Positions 8,881-18,490 of a stretch of 64,000 bases of DNA are shown piece by piece. The notes beneath the pieces were generated by a model that worked only from the letters and a program-made list of their open reading frames with translations, had not been told where the DNA came from and did not search any database. Both the position numbers and the translations under genes were made by a program. Positions within the stretch are counted from its first letter, which is position 1. Each line of letters begins with the position of its first letter. The DNA is from Acetobacter ascendens. Its GTDB lineage: Bacteria > Pseudomonadota > Alphaproteobacteria > Acetobacterales > Acetobacteraceae. Where the stretch lies: positions 62,001 to 126,000 of the forward strand of contig NZ_CP015164.1 in the NCBI RefSeq assembly GCF_001766235.1, written 5' to 3'.

Positions 8881-10140
8881 GTGTCTTTTCGGGTTCAGCA
8901 ACGGCAAATGGTATGTGCCGCGCTACTGTTGGGGTTGGCGGGATGCGCTACGCCTGCCGTCAGATCCGGGGGCTATGCATCCTCCCAAGCGTATTATCAG
9001 GCCGCATATGAAAGGTCAGAAGCCAATCCTGCTGCCTATAGGCCTGTAGGCCCGGCAGAAGATCCGTGGGGACCGTACATAAAGGAAGCGGCGCAGCGTT
9101 TTTCTATACCGGAAAGCTGGATACGTGCCGTGATGCAGCAGGAATCAGGTGGGCATCAGTATCTGGATGGCCAGCTTACAACATCATCTGCCGGTGCAAT
9201 GGGGCTGATGCAGTTGATGCCCGCTACCTATGCGGATATGCAAAACCAGTTCAATCTGGGGGGAGATCCGTACAACCCACATGATAATATCATGGCGGGG
9301 GCAGGTTACATCCGTCAGATGTATGATCATTATGGTGCCCCCGGATTTTTGGCAGCCTATAACGCTGGCCCACAACGCGTGGATGACTATTTAACATCCG
9401 GGCGGCCTTTGCCGGATGAAACGGTGAATTACGTTGCATCCATTACACCTCATCTGGGTACAGCAACGGCACCAGTAGGCAGTTTTGCCCCGGCACCTTC
9501 ACCTGTAATGGTAGCCAGTGTTGGTTCATCCGTGGCATCCGCCCCTGTGGCAGAATACGCACGGGCAGATCTTTCACGCACGGCCGATGGCTGTTTGCGT
9601 GACCCCAATGCAGCATATGATCCATCAACCCCCTGCTTGATGGACAAGGATACTCCGCACCCAGATCCGCAACCGATTGAAGAAGAAGCTGCTCCTGTAG
9701 AGGTAGCACAGGCACAACCGGCTGGTCTTTCAGATCAGGCGGTAACAGCTACACCGCTTGCTATGATGCCAGTAGGGTCTGGCAGCGCACCGGTGCAAGC
9801 CGCAGCGTATAATGTACCTTCGGAACAAAGACGATATGCGCGTTCCAGTCCAGCGCATGTCCTCACGCTGCCTCCCTCATCTTTGTCAGCAAGATCATCC
9901 GGGGCGGTACAGGTAGGAGCTTTTGCCTCTTATGCCGAGGCACAGCATACGCTGGAATCCTTACATCGTCTGCTAACAGCGCACGCCTTATCTGTGCGTC
10001 CTACTGTTACACAGGCTTCTGTGGCAGGGCGGTCTTATTATCGGGCACAGTTTATTACGGCGCAAAATACTGGTCCGGCTGATGTTTGTCAGGTGCTGCG
10101 AGCACGTGCTCTGCCCTGTATTCAGGTACGTGGAGGATAA
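8881..10140 (+). CDS. SLT-type lytic transglycosylase lipoprotein with SPOR domain, paralogue of the gene at 396
   Basis: About 419 residues from the GTG at 8881, chosen because GGAAGGGGA ends six bases before it and a lipobox follows (LGLAGC, Cys22). An earlier GTG at 8815 lacks these. The SLT domain shares AEDPWGPYI, WIRAVMQQESGG (catalytic Glu), AGAMGLMQLMP and AAYNAGP with the first copy. The linker is Ala/Pro/Val-rich. The C-terminus (AVQVGAFASYAEAQ onward) is a SPOR-like domain. It is predicted to cut peptidoglycan glycan strands, with septal targeting through SPOR. The two copies differ strongly in the linkers, suggesting an old duplication. Confidence 0.85.
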   Translation: MSFRVQQRQMVCAALLLGLAGCATPAVRSGGYASSQAYYQAAYERSEANPAAYRPVGPAEDPWGPYIKEAAQRFSIPESWIRAVMQQESGGHQYLDGQLTTSSAGAMGLMQLMPATYADMQNQFNLGGDPYNPHDNIMAGAGYIRQMYDHYGAPGFLAAYNAGPQRVDDYLTSGRPLPDETVNYVASITPHLGTATAPVGSFAPAPSPVMVASVGSSVASAPVAEYARADLSRTADGCLRDPNAAYDPSTPCLMDKDTPHPDPQPIEEEAAPVEVAQAQPAGLSDQAVTATPLAMMPVGSGSAPVQAAAYNVPSEQRRYARSSPAHVLTLPPSSLSARSSGAVQVGAFASYAEAQHTLESLHRLLTAHALSVRPTVTQASVAGRSYYRAQFITAQNTGPADVCQVLRARALPCIQVRGG

Positions 10141-10219
10141 GGGGAGAAAGTCTTTTCTCTTTTCATCCAATTACCTGTAAAGCCTCTGCGTCTTCCAGAA
10201 AAACAAAGTGGAACAATAA

Positions 10220-11620
10220 ATGGAAAACGCAGCAATGCCTGATGAGGAAACAGAAAACACTTTTCCCATAAAGGTTGTGGTTGTTGGTGTTCTGGCTGCA
10301 ACGGCAAGCCTGATGTCCGGATTGGATATTGGTGTTATTTCCGGGGCGTTAGATTTTCTGGCGCGAGATTTCAACGCATCTACTCTGGCGCAGGAGTGGA
10401 TTGTCAGCGCCATGATGGCAGGTGCGGCCGTAGGCGCTGTAGGTGCAGGGTGGATTACCCGACATACCGGGCGCAAATGGTCTCTGGTTTTTGGGGGCGG
10501 CGTTTTTATTGCAGGCTCCTTGCTGTGTGCCCTGGCGTGGTCTGTGCCTGTGCTTATATCTGGCCGCGTGCTGATGGGGCTGGCCATTGGCGTGGCAGCT
10601 TTTGCAGCCCCCCTTTATCTTTCTGAGGTATCAGACCAATCCAGCCGTGGCGCCATGATTTCCACCTATCAGCTTATGATTACGATAGGTATTTTTCTGG
10701 CGTTTTTAAGCGATACATTTTTCAGTTACCACGGGCAGTGGCGATGGATGTTTGGTGTTATTGCCATTCCCGGCATTGCCTATGTTATTGGTGTTTTGTT
10801 TCTGCCCTATAGCCCGCGCTGGCTGATGATGCGTGGCCGGAGGGCCGAGGCGTTGGAAGTGCTGACCAGCTTGCGCGCAACACCGCAGGAAGCGCGGGCC
10901 GAAATAAAGGCTATTCATCACCAGTTACAGGCCCGGCAGAATGGTTGGAGCTTATTGCGTGCCAACAGCAATTTCCGCCGTTCGGTTGGTTTGGGTATGT
11001 TGCTACAAGTTATGCAACAGTTCGCGGGCATTAATGTGGTGATGTATTATGCCCCGCGTATTTTCCAGCTCGCAGGTTTTGTAGGTACGGCACAGATGTG
11101 GTGCACTGCCATGATCGGGCTGGTGAATGTGATGGCAACATTTCTGGCCATCAGTTTGGTGGATAAGTGGGGGCGTAGGCCAGTTTTGTATTGTGGCTTT
11201 GCCATTATGGTGCTGAGCATGGCGAGCTTGTCTCTATTGCTCCACGGCAGCATGGTGGATCAGGCATCCCGTATGGCATGCGTCTTTATGGTTATGGTTT
11301 TTATTGTGGCTCACGCCATGTCTGCCGGGCCGATTGTGTGGGTGCTGTGTTCGGAAATTCAGCCAATGCAGGGCAGGGATCTGGGTATTATGCTCTCTAC
11401 CCTTACAAACTGGATTGCCAACATGATTGTTGGTGCCTCTTTTTTAAGCGTACTGGCGTGGTTAGGTGGTTCTGCCACCTTTGGAATGATTGCCGCATTG
11501 AACGCCTGCTTTTTAGGGCTGACTTATCTGTTTGTGCCAGAAACTAAAGGCATGAGTTTGGAACAGATTGAACGGAATTTAATGTCCGGTAAAAAATTGC
11601 GAGATATCGGTATTTCTTGA
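10220..11620 (+). CDS. MFS sugar porter (sugar:proton symporter)
   Basis: 466 residues and 12 predicted membrane segments. Sugar-porter signatures are present: LDIGVISGAL in TM1, GRVLMGLAIGVAAFAAPLYLSEV, PYSPRWLMMRGR at the central loop, QQFAGINVVMYYAP in TM7, DKWGRRP and the C-terminal FVPETKG. It resembles GalP/XylE and would import a hexose or pentose with protons across the inner membrane; the substrate cannot be fixed from sequence. It starts 79 bases after the second transglycosylase, with no terminator seen between. Confidence 0.9.
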   Translation: MENAAMPDEETENTFPIKVVVVGVLAATASLMSGLDIGVISGALDFLARDFNASTLAQEWIVSAMMAGAAVGAVGAGWITRHTGRKWSLVFGGGVFIAGSLLCALAWSVPVLISGRVLMGLAIGVAAFAAPLYLSEVSDQSSRGAMISTYQLMITIGIFLAFLSDTFFSYHGQWRWMFGVIAIPGIAYVIGVLFLPYSPRWLMMRGRRAEALEVLTSLRATPQEARAEIKAIHHQLQARQNGWSLLRANSNFRRSVGLGMLLQVMQQFAGINVVMYYAPRIFQLAGFVGTAQMWCTAMIGLVNVMATFLAISLVDKWGRRPVLYCGFAIMVLSMASLSLLLHGSMVDQASRMACVFMVMVFIVAHAMSAGPIVWVLCSEIQPMQGRDLGIMLSTLTNWIANMIVGASFLSVLAWLGGSATFGMIAALNACFLGLTYLFVPETKGMSLEQIERNLMSGKKLRDIGIS

Positions 11621-11679
11621 AAGAGGCACAGGAACGGGCGTAGATTGACTGCGTCCGCTCTGAATACAAGAAAACACAA

Positions 11680-11707
11680 ATTTATATGCAAAATGTTGCA
11701 TATAAAT
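11680..11707. terminator. AT-rich hairpin between the sugar porter and tRNA-Arg
   Basis: A perfect 12-bp stem (ATTTATATGCAA with TTGCATATAAAT) around a 4-base loop, lying between two convergent transcription units. It probably ends the tRNA transcript on the minus strand. Confidence 0.6.
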
Positions 11708-11731
11708 ATTTAAAATTTTCTTGGGAAAATA

Positions 11732-11808
11732 TGGTGCACCCGAAGAGACTCGAACTCCTAACCCCCAGATTCGTAGTCTGGTGCTCTATCCAGTTGAGCT
11801 ACGGGTGC
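11732..11808 (-). tRNA. tRNA-Arg, anticodon ACG
   Basis: Reading the minus strand from 11808, the acceptor stem GCACCCG pairs with CGGGTGC. The D arm is AGCTCAACTGGATAGAGC. The anticodon stem CCAGA/TCTGG holds the loop CTACGAA (anticodon ACG), and the T loop is TTCGAGTC. The discriminator A is followed by an encoded CCA (11734-11732). This is the tRNA whose A34 is normally edited to inosine to read CGN codons. Confidence 0.97.
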
Positions 11809-11880
11809 GCCGTGAGCAGGTGTTTAGCCGAGGGCGGTGAGGTCGGCAACCCCTAAAATGCAAAAAAATGAAATTTTTTG

Positions 11881-12333
11881 TCAGTCATTACCAAGGAAGT
11901 TTTTCCAACTGCGATTTTCAGGGCGATGGAGCGTAACATGTGCACGGCATTCAGGGGTTCCGTATACGCCTTCAAACGTATCGCCAGCAGGATGTGCTTC
12001 AAACACCATGGGGAGAGGTTGGTTTTTGGCGTCCTTTAAAACAAGTTGGGCATGATAATGCTGCTTGCTCTTATCTGGGGTACCACGCAGGATAAGCGTG
12101 CCCATTTCTGGCACAAAGATCATGCGTTTGGGTTCAATCTGTAGGAGAGATGTGCCGTTAACGGGGCAGTTTTCTCCTTTGTCTTGCACCAGAGTACCAA
12201 TCCATTCGCCGTATGGATCATCTGCGGCAGAGGCAGGTTGCTTGGCGGCTTGGGCAGATATGCAAAAAAAGCCAAGGCTGCCCAATGCTAATGCGCCATA
12301 TTTCAGCCAACAGGAAAAACGTGTGTGCTTCAT
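11881..12333 (-). CDS. Hypothetical exported protein
   Basis: 150 residues with a clear Sec signal peptide (cleavage probably after AQA, about residue 29) and CAGGAG eight bases before the ATG. The mature part is about 120 residues and contains two cysteines (GENCPVNG and TPECRAHV) that could form a disulfide. The repeated short beta strands suggest a small periplasmic beta-barrel or lipocalin-like fold, but I do not recognise the family. It stands alone between tRNA-Arg and guaA. Confidence 0.7.
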   Translation of the reverse strand: MKHTRFSCWLKYGALALGSLGFFCISAQAAKQPASAADDPYGEWIGTLVQDKGENCPVNGTSLLQIEPKRMIFVPEMGTLILRGTPDKSKQHYHAQLVLKDAKNQPLPMVFEAHPAGDTFEGVYGTPECRAHVTLHRPENRSWKNFLGND

Positions 12334-12477
12334 GCAAAAACTCCTGATTTCATTGGTAATCTGTACCTTGTGTATGGCACAGGCAAGGTAGGTATCAGGC
12401 GGAATAGGTGTGCATCTTTCTGGTTTTTAGGGTGACGCCATGACAGCATGGCTTTATATCCGCCTGTAAGAAAGCCC

Positions 12478-12502
12478 GTGCAGCCCTACTATGTGGCTGC
12501 AC
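12478..12502. other. Hairpin in the guaA leader region
   Basis: GTGCAGCC (12478-12485) pairs perfectly with GGCTGCAC (12495-12502) around a 9-base loop, 51 bases upstream of the guaA start. There is no T run. It could be part of the guaA 5' leader or chance. Confidence 0.3.
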
Positions 12503-12553
12503 ATCCTTAGGAAAAGCCAGTTCTGGCACTGAAATCAGAAAGACCTGCAGTTC

Positions 12554-14155
12554 ATGTCTGTTGATGCCACTCCGCCTGTTTCGCCTTCCAAGCTGGATGA
12601 ATCCTTGCACCATGACCGTATTCTGATTCTAGATTTCGGAAGTCAGGTTACACAGCTTATTGCTCGCCGTGTACGCGAAAGTGGTGTGTATTGTGAAATC
12701 TGGCCGTTTACGGCAGATGCTGAACGGATTCGTCAGTTTTCACCCCGTGGTATTATTCTTTCTGGTGGCCCTGCCAGCGTAAACAATCCAGATGCCCCAC
12801 GCGTGCCGGATGTGGTGTTTGAAATGGCAGTGCCTGTGCTGGGGATTTGCTATGGCCAGCAGGCCATGTGCAAACAGCTAGGCGGGCAGGTTGAAAGCGG
12901 GGATCACCGTGAATTCGGTCGTGCTTTTGTTGATATTGTAGAAGATTGCGCACTGTTCCGCGGTGCATGGGCACGTGGCGGCCGTGAACAGGTATGGATG
13001 AGCCACGGTGACCGCGTGGTGGAACTTCCCCCCGGTTTCCGTACTGTTGCAGTGAGTGAAGGCGCACCGTTTGCGGTTATCGCAGATGAAGGCCGCCGCC
13101 TGTACGGTGTGCAGTTCCACCCAGAAGTGGTGCACACGCCGCATGGTGCCGCATTGCTTAAGAACTTCACCCATAATGTTGCAGGTTGCTCTGGCACATG
13201 GACGATGGCTGGTTTCCGTGAAATGGAAATTGCCCGGATTCGTGAGCAGGTTGGTGATGGCAAGGTTATCTGCGGTCTTTCCGGCGGCGTGGATTCTTCC
13301 GTTGCGGCTGTGCTGATTCATGAAGCCATTGGTGATCAACTTACCTGTATCTTTGTTGATCACGGTATGCTGCGTGCTGGTGAAGCCGATGATGTTATCA
13401 AAACATTCCGTGGCCAGTTTAACATTCAGCTTGTGCACCGTGATGCTTCAGACATCTTCCTGAAAGCGCTGGAAGGTGTCACAGACCCGGAAATCAAGCG
13501 GAAAACCATCGGTCGCCTGTTTGTGGAAGTGTTTGAAGAAGAAGCCACAAAGCTGGGTGGTGCGCAGTTCCTTGCTCAGGGCACGCTTTATCCAGACGTA
13601 ATTGAGAGTGTTAGCTTTACGGGTGGTCCTTCCGTTACCATCAAGTCTCACCACAATGTGGGTGGCTTGCCCGACCGGATGAACATGAAGCTGGTTGAGC
13701 CGCTGCGCGAATTGTTCAAAGATGAAGTGCGTGATCTGGGGCGTGAACTGGATATTCCCGAAATTATTGTTGGGCGTCATCCGTTCCCGGGGCCGGGTCT
13801 GGCTATTCGTATTCCGGGTAATATCACGCGGGAAAAACTGGATCTGCTTCGTAAGGTGGATTCTGTGTTTCTGGAAGAAATTCGCGCTGCCGGGCTGTAT
13901 GATGCCATTTGGCAGGCCTTTGCTGTGCTGCTTCCAGTACGTACCGTTGGTGTTATGGGTGATGGTCGCACGTATGATCAGGCCTGCGCCTTGCGTGCCG
14001 TGACCAGTACAGATGGCATGACAGCAGACGTTTACCCGTTTGACATGGGCTTCCTCACTCGTGTTGCTGGGCGCATTGTTAACGAAGTGCGTGGGATCAA
14101 CCGTGTAACGTATGACATCACATCCAAACCACCGGGCACGATTGAGTGGGAATAA
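12554..14155 (+). CDS. guaA: GMP synthase (glutamine-hydrolysing)
   Basis: 533 residues in the single-chain arrangement. The glutamine amidotransferase class I domain (about 20-210) has nucleophile Cys99 in GICYGQQ and the partners His189 and Glu191 in QFHPEV. The ATP-pyrophosphatase domain has the PP-loop GLSGGVDSS at 241-249, and the C-terminal dimerisation domain ends [18 protein letters not shown]. It converts XMP to GMP using ATP and glutamine. Length and ending match the family exactly. A strong terminator follows at 14168. Confidence 0.98.
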   Translation: MSVDATPPVSPSKLDESLHHDRILILDFGSQVTQLIARRVRESGVYCEIWPFTADAERIRQFSPRGIILSGGPASVNNPDAPRVPDVVFEMAVPVLGICYGQQAMCKQLGGQVESGDHREFGRAFVDIVEDCALFRGAWARGGREQVWMSHGDRVVELPPGFRTVAVSEGAPFAVIADEGRRLYGVQFHPEVVHTPHGAALLKNFTHNVAGCSGTWTMAGFREMEIARIREQVGDGKVICGLSGGVDSSVAAVLIHEAIGDQLTCIFVDHGMLRAGEADDVIKTFRGQFNIQLVHRDASDIFLKALEGVTDPEIKRKTIGRLFVEVFEEEATKLGGAQFLAQGTLYPDVIESVSFTGGPSVTIKSHHNVGGLPDRMNMKLVEPLRELFKDEVRDLGRELDIPEIIVGRHPFPGPGLAIRIPGNITREKLDLLRKVDSVFLEEIRAAGLYDAIWQAFAVLLPVRTVGVMGDGRTYDQACALRAVTSTDGMTADVYPFDMGFLTRVAGRIVNEVRGINRVTYDITSKPPGTIEWE

Positions 14156-14167
14156 GTTTTCCGTCAT

Positions 14168-14206
14168 AAAAAAGGCCGGGTGGCTGTAAAGCCCCCGGCC
14201 TTTTTT
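14168..14206. terminator. Bidirectional rho-independent terminator
   Basis: GGCCGGG (14174-14180) pairs with CCCGGCC (14194-14200), flanked by a run of six A on the left and six T on the right. It serves both guaA and the convergent cysK. Confidence 0.93.
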
Positions 14207-14227
14207 ATTGGTTTGTTACCAAAGATC

Positions 14228-15268
14228 TTATTTATTCAGCCAAGGTGCGATTGGCAGATTTTTTGCTCGCAAAAACTCAGGGTTAAAAAGTTTGGATTCA
14301 TAACGTGCACCGCCATCGCAAAGAATGGTGACAATCCGATGCCCCGGGCCGAGTTTGCGTGCAGTACGGATTGCAGAAGCTACGTTAATGCCAGAGGACC
14401 CGCCAACGGAAAGACCTTCTTCCCCGAGTAGACTATAAATAATTTCCAGTGCTTCCGGGTCAGGAATCCGCTCAGCGTCATCAATAGGTGAGCCTTCCAG
14501 ATTGCCTGTTACGCGGGACTGGCCAATGCCTTCTGTAATGGAAGATCCAGAAACAGACAGATCATTGCTTTTTACCCAGCCATACAGCCCAGAACCTTCT
14601 GGGTCTGCCAGCACAATACGAGGGGCTGTTACGCCATCGCGCTTGACAGCATCATGCAGCCCCAAGGCTACGCCAGCTAACGTGCCGCCTGTGCCGCAGG
14701 CGCAGGTGAAAGCATCTACCTTACCGCCCATCTGCTGCCAGATTTCTGGTGCAGTGGTGGCGCGGTGGCCTTCACGGTTGGCAACGTTGTCAAACTGGTT
14801 GGCCCATACCCATCCATTTTCTTCGGAAAGACGGCGTGAAACGTGCACGTAATTGCCTGGATCACGGTAAGGCTTGGCAGGCACAAGGCGGAGGTCTGCC
14901 CCAATCATGCGCAGGAAGCCGATTTTTTCCTGGCTCTGGGTTTCGGGCATGACAATAACGCACTTATATCCACGCGCATTCGCAACCAATGTAAGCCCAA
15001 TACCGGTATTACCGGCCGTGCCTTCAACAATTGTGCCGCCGGGCTTAAGCACACCCCGGCGTTCTGCATCTTCAATAATGGCCAGTGCCGCACGATCCTT
15101 GACGGAACCGCCCGGATTCATGAACTCGGCCTTGCCGTAAATATCGCACCCTGTGGCTTCAGACGCTTTGCGCAGGCGTACCAGCGGGGTTCCGCCCACC
15201 GCGCCCGGCATGTCGGCAGAAAGCGTGGTCCAGCCGGGATGAGGGGTGGAAACGGCGTTTTCAGTCAT
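14228..15268 (-). CDS. cysK: Cysteine synthase A (O-acetylserine sulfhydrylase)
   Basis: 346 residues with AAGGTG before the ATG. A fold-type II PLP enzyme: Lys57 in NPGGSVKDRAA binds PLP, EGTAGNTGIGL binds the substrate and phosphate, CGTGGTLAGV binds the PLP phosphate, and SVGGSSGIN follows. It makes cysteine from O-acetylserine and sulfide. It is about 20-30 residues longer than the typical CysK, with extensions at both ends. A cystathionine beta-synthase-like or O-phosphoserine-using variant cannot be excluded from sequence. It is convergent with guaA. Confidence 0.92.
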   Translation of the reverse strand: MTENAVSTPHPGWTTLSADMPGAVGGTPLVRLRKASEATGCDIYGKAEFMNPGGSVKDRAALAIIEDAERRGVLKPGGTIVEGTAGNTGIGLTLVANARGYKCVIVMPETQSQEKIGFLRMIGADLRLVPAKPYRDPGNYVHVSRRLSEENGWVWANQFDNVANREGHRATTAPEIWQQMGGKVDAFTCACGTGGTLAGVALGLHDAVKRDGVTAPRIVLADPEGSGLYGWVKSNDLSVSGSSITEGIGQSRVTGNLEGSPIDDAERIPDPEALEIIYSLLGEEGLSVGGSSGINVASAIRTARKLGPGHRIVTILCDGGARYESKLFNPEFLRAKNLPIAPWLNK

Positions 15269-15327
15269 TTGGTTACACCTTATGCTGTCACGTTATAATG
15301 CGTTGGTCAGACTATCATGCTCCATCT

Positions 15328-15350
15328 AAAAATTCTGCCCCAAGGGGCAG
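15328..15350 (-). terminator. Rho-independent terminator of the DUF2272 gene
   Basis: On the minus strand, CTGCCCC-TT-GGGGCAG (15350-15335) is followed by AATTTTT, 22 bases after the stop at 15372. An outer TCCATCT/AGATGGA pairing lengthens the helix. Confidence 0.85.
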
Positions 15351-15371
15351 TAGATGGAACATGGGGCTTCT

Positions 15372-16295
15372 TTACTGGCCAGCAGTGGGTTCTTGTTCTG
15401 CATCGTACAACACTTCCAACATGGCTGCCCACGGATAGCGTGAATCATAGCTCTGGCCATCGGGGGAAGCGAGACGCCCTTGGGTGTCTGTTGGCACATG
15501 TGTCAAAGCAACGGCATCATCAATATTGCCACCAACAATGCTGATCTGCCGGCCAAAAGGCTGCCCATTTTGGCCAATGGCAACAACAAAGCCGCAATGC
15601 GCAGGAAATCCATAAGAGGTAGGGAGGCTAGAGAATCGGATCGTGTCTTTGCTACGGCCACGTGCAACACAGATCAGATCTCCCGGTTTGGGGGTATAAT
15701 TTGCCGGATCCTGTGCTCGCAGAATGGGAGACTGCCCAGAAGCTGCGGCGTTGATATAAGTGGAATGGTTAGGAGAATAGGGGAAGCGGCTGTTAGCTCC
15801 GGCTACGCGCATAACGTAGGAAATAAAGGCAGCGGACCACGCATAAGATCCATCATGCACAAAGTCAGTCAGTCGCCCGTTGGCATCGTGCTTGCCGGTC
15901 CATGATGTTTCGGTCATGTCCGGGTCCATACCAATCCACCAGTACTCTCCTACACGCTCCCACAGGCCGGGAGCACGTTCTGGCTTAACAGAGGCAACTT
16001 GCGGCTCGGGGCGTTGCTCGGGGTCATCATCATTCACCGGGCTTCCAAATAGGCGCCATTCACGCATGGCAATGCCTACAACATCTTGCCGGTTAAAAGG
16101 CTCAAAATTGCGGGTGGCAAAATCAGGCACATGGCCACCATAGCCGTAGCCACCGCTGGCTGTATTCCACGTGTTTGTGGTGGAAGCACTAGAGGTGGGG
16201 CGTGCGCCTGGCTGTGGTTGCTGTGTGGCGCACGCTGTCAAACACAAAGGGGCCAGCAGGGCAACGGTAAGCTTGCGTGACAATCTCGTCTCCAT
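15372..16295 (-). CDS. DUF2272 lipoprotein (CHAP/NlpC-P60-like cysteine peptidase fold)
   Basis: 307 residues from the ATG at 16295, with GGAGAG upstream; the longer frame is not needed. A lipobox (LCLTAC) sits near residue 20. Residues about 110-300 match the DUF2272 pattern: SYAWSAAFISYVMRVAG, FPYSPNHSTYINAA, KPGDLICVARG, PAHCGFVVAI and a final region with WAAMLEVLY. The arrangement is like papain-fold amidases, with a possible Cys/His pair in PAHCGFV, but many members are uncharacterised. A role in cell-wall maintenance is inference. It is a single-gene unit with its own terminator. Confidence 0.78.
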   Translation of the reverse strand: METRLSRKLTVALLAPLCLTACATQQPQPGARPTSSASTTNTWNTASGGYGYGGHVPDFATRNFEPFNRQDVVGIAMREWRLFGSPVNDDDPEQRPEPQVASVKPERAPGLWERVGEYWWIGMDPDMTETSWTGKHDANGRLTDFVHDGSYAWSAAFISYVMRVAGANSRFPYSPNHSTYINAAASGQSPILRAQDPANYTPKPGDLICVARGRSKDTIRFSSLPTSYGFPAHCGFVVAIGQNGQPFGRQISIVGGNIDDAVALTHVPTDTQGRLASPDGQSYDSRYPWAAMLEVLYDAEQEPTAGQ

Positions 16296-16440
16296 ACCAG
16301 AACAACTCTCCGGTAGATCCGGAGCGCGAGACAACCATTGGTCGGAAGTCTGAATGATATAGCAATAAGCGCCTGTTGTTCTGGGTGGAAGAGGGTTTGT
16401 GTTTTTGTGCGGCGTCTGTTTCTTTTTTGTGTCTGTACTA

Positions 16441-16932
16441 TCAGGCGTCAGGAACGGTCACATCTGCCGTGCGGGCATTCACGCATTGGATGGCATCTAC
16501 CGGTTTAAGCGCCACCACCAAGCCTCTGCCGCCGCCGTTAATATAAAGTGTATCCAGTTTGAGAACACTTTCGTCTAACACAACCGGCACTTGCGTGCGT
16601 GCGCCAAAGGGACTGATCCCTCCCACCTTAAAACCGGTCAGGGCTTCAGCTTTTTCTGCACCCAGCATACGTGCATTGCGTCCACCAAACAGAGCCGCCA
16701 CTTTTTTCAGATCCATTTTTTTATGAACAGGGATGGCTACGCAAACAATCTGTTTTTTATCAATTTCGACCATCAGGGTTTTGAAAACCTTGTTTTGATC
16801 GATACCAATGCCTGCTGCGGCATGTAGACCAATTTTTCCGGGATCAGACACGTAATCATAATCATGCAAAGTAAAGGCAACGCCATGAGCAGTCAGAAAC
16901 TGCGTTGTTGGTGTTTCAATGGTTTCTGACAT
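16441..16932 (-). CDS. ybaK: Cys-tRNA(Pro)/Cys-tRNA(Cys) deacylase YbaK
   Basis: 163 residues from the ATG at 16932 (AGAAAGGG upstream; an earlier ATG has none). It is a one-domain trans-editing protein of the YbaK/ProX family: VAFTLHDYDY, KVFKTLMVEI, AIPVHKKMDLKKVAALFG, the Lys/Ala region of EKAEALTGFKVGGISPFG, and LYINGGGRGL. It hydrolyses cysteine wrongly attached to tRNA(Pro) in the cytoplasm. The length is normal for the family. Confidence 0.93.
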   Translation of the reverse strand: MSETIETPTTQFLTAHGVAFTLHDYDYVSDPGKIGLHAAAGIGIDQNKVFKTLMVEIDKKQIVCVAIPVHKKMDLKKVAALFGGRNARMLGAEKAEALTGFKVGGISPFGARTQVPVVLDESVLKLDTLYINGGGRGLVVALKPVDAIQCVNARTADVTVPDA

Positions 16933-17033
16933 GGTAGCCCTTTCTGGAAAGTCCATGAAGCATTATGCCTTTTGCAAGGCATGCGCATGGTTTCGCTTAT
17001 TCAATAGTTACTCTTAGCGTCAAGTCATGGAGA

Positions 17034-17066
17034 CTGCATACCGCCATGCAACATGGCGGTATGCAG
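17034..17066. repeat. Perfect 15-bp hairpin downstream of mtnA
   Basis: CTGCATACCGCCATG (17034-17048), a 3-base loop CAA, then its exact reverse complement (17052-17066). It starts nine bases after the mtnA stop on the minus strand and lacks a T run. It may stabilise or end the mtnA mRNA. Confidence 0.6.
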
Positions 17067-17074
17067 AAAGACCT

Positions 17075-18172
17075 TTAGGTATGGTTGGGGAAAAGGCTGA
17101 GGAGACCGTTTTCTGTGGCAGGGCAGCAGCCTTTTTCTGTAATCAGCCCAGTGACAAGTCTGGAGGGCGTGACATCAAAAGCAGGGTTAGCTGCTGGACT
17201 ATGATCCGGGGTAATTTGCACGGAGCCTATTTGTCCGTCTGACATACGCCCCTGTATGTGTGTAACTTCGGATGCTGCTCGTTCTTCAATAGGAATATCA
17301 CGGATGCCATCTGCAATACGCCAATCTATGGTTGTAGAAGGTAATGCAACCCAGAATGGTATTTTATTGTCCTGAGCAGCCAGTGCTTTCAGATAGGTGC
17401 CTATTTTGTTTGCAACATCCCCGTTGCGGGTTACGCGGTCTGTTCCAACAATAACAATATCAACTTGGCCATGCTGCATCATATGGCCACCTGCATTGTC
17501 TGTAATAACAGTATGAGGAACACCGTGGCTTCCCAGTTCCCATGCTGTAAGGGCAGCTCCCTGATTACGTGGGCGTGTTTCATCTACCCACACATGCACG
17601 TTCAGGCCTTGGTCATGTGCCATGTAAATAGGGGCCAAGGCTGTGCCCCAATCTACCGTGGCAATCCATCCAGCATTGCAGTGGGTTAGAATATTCAGGC
17701 GCTGGCCTTTTTCTTTTTTGGCGGCGAGATCCTTTAAAAGTTTAAGGCCATGCTTACCAATAGCCTCATTTTGGGCAGCGTCTTCATCGCAGATACGTAG
17801 GGCTTCTGCGTAAGCAGCGGATATCCGGCTTTCTGGCGGAATGGGCCGGAGGGCATTTAGCATTCTTTCAAGAGCCCAACGCAAATTTATGGCGGTAGGA
17901 CGTGTTGCCGCAAGCATGGCTGCGTTTTGTTCAAGGCTGGTATCACTGCTGTCCGTGCGTAATGCCAGGGCCAGACCATAAGCGGCAACAGCGCCAATAA
18001 GTGGAGCACCACGTACCTGCATACTGGTAATGGCATGGGCTACATCCTGAACAGAGGTAAGCCGCAGGATATCCAGTGAAAAGGGAAGGCGTGTTTGATC
18101 GAAAATATGAATAGACCATTGGTCTTTTTCATCAACCCATACACTGCGAAAAGAGGTGCCATTGATTTTCAT
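17075..18172 (-). CDS. mtnA: S-methyl-5-thioribose-1-phosphate isomerase
   Basis: 365 residues from the ATG at 18172, where the conserved N-terminus begins. It is an eIF-2B-alpha-like fold enzyme of methionine salvage, converting 5-methylthioribose-1-phosphate to the ribulose form. Motifs are RGAPLIGAVAAYG, RPTAINLRWALERM, the catalytic Cys in THCNAGW, VDETRPRNQG, the catalytic Asp in VGTDRVTRNGDVANKIGTY, and PSTTIDW. No other salvage gene is adjacent. It is preceded by an AT-rich region of about 310 bases shared with the divergent histone-like gene. Confidence 0.95.
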   Translation of the reverse strand: MKINGTSFRSVWVDEKDQWSIHIFDQTRLPFSLDILRLTSVQDVAHAITSMQVRGAPLIGAVAAYGLALALRTDSSDTSLEQNAAMLAATRPTAINLRWALERMLNALRPIPPESRISAAYAEALRICDEDAAQNEAIGKHGLKLLKDLAAKKEKGQRLNILTHCNAGWIATVDWGTALAPIYMAHDQGLNVHVWVDETRPRNQGAALTAWELGSHGVPHTVITDNAGGHMMQHGQVDIVIVGTDRVTRNGDVANKIGTYLKALAAQDNKIPFWVALPSTTIDWRIADGIRDIPIEERAASEVTHIQGRMSDGQIGSVQITPDHSPAANPAFDVTPSRLVTGLITEKGCCPATENGLLSLFPNHT

Positions 18173-18490
18173 GAAGCATGTTCCGTGAGAAGGAGAGGTC
18201 TGCATTTAGGATATAAGGATGATTGCCTATTTTGGGCAATATGCCGCAAGCACGTGAAATTTTTGAGAACGTATTTAGAACATACTTAAGGTAAATAGAC
18301 CAGAAGAATGAAATATATCTTTAAATATGGAAGTATTTTTTTGCATTTTCTATAGCATTTGTTATGTAGAGTGAAAATCTAAGGCTATACCTGTTCTTAT
18401 AGGTGTGTGCTTCAGTTGAAGAAGTTTTGTAGTTTAAAAAGTTTGTTTATATATCTCCTTATTTTTAAAGGGGGTTGAGAAGGAGTTAAA

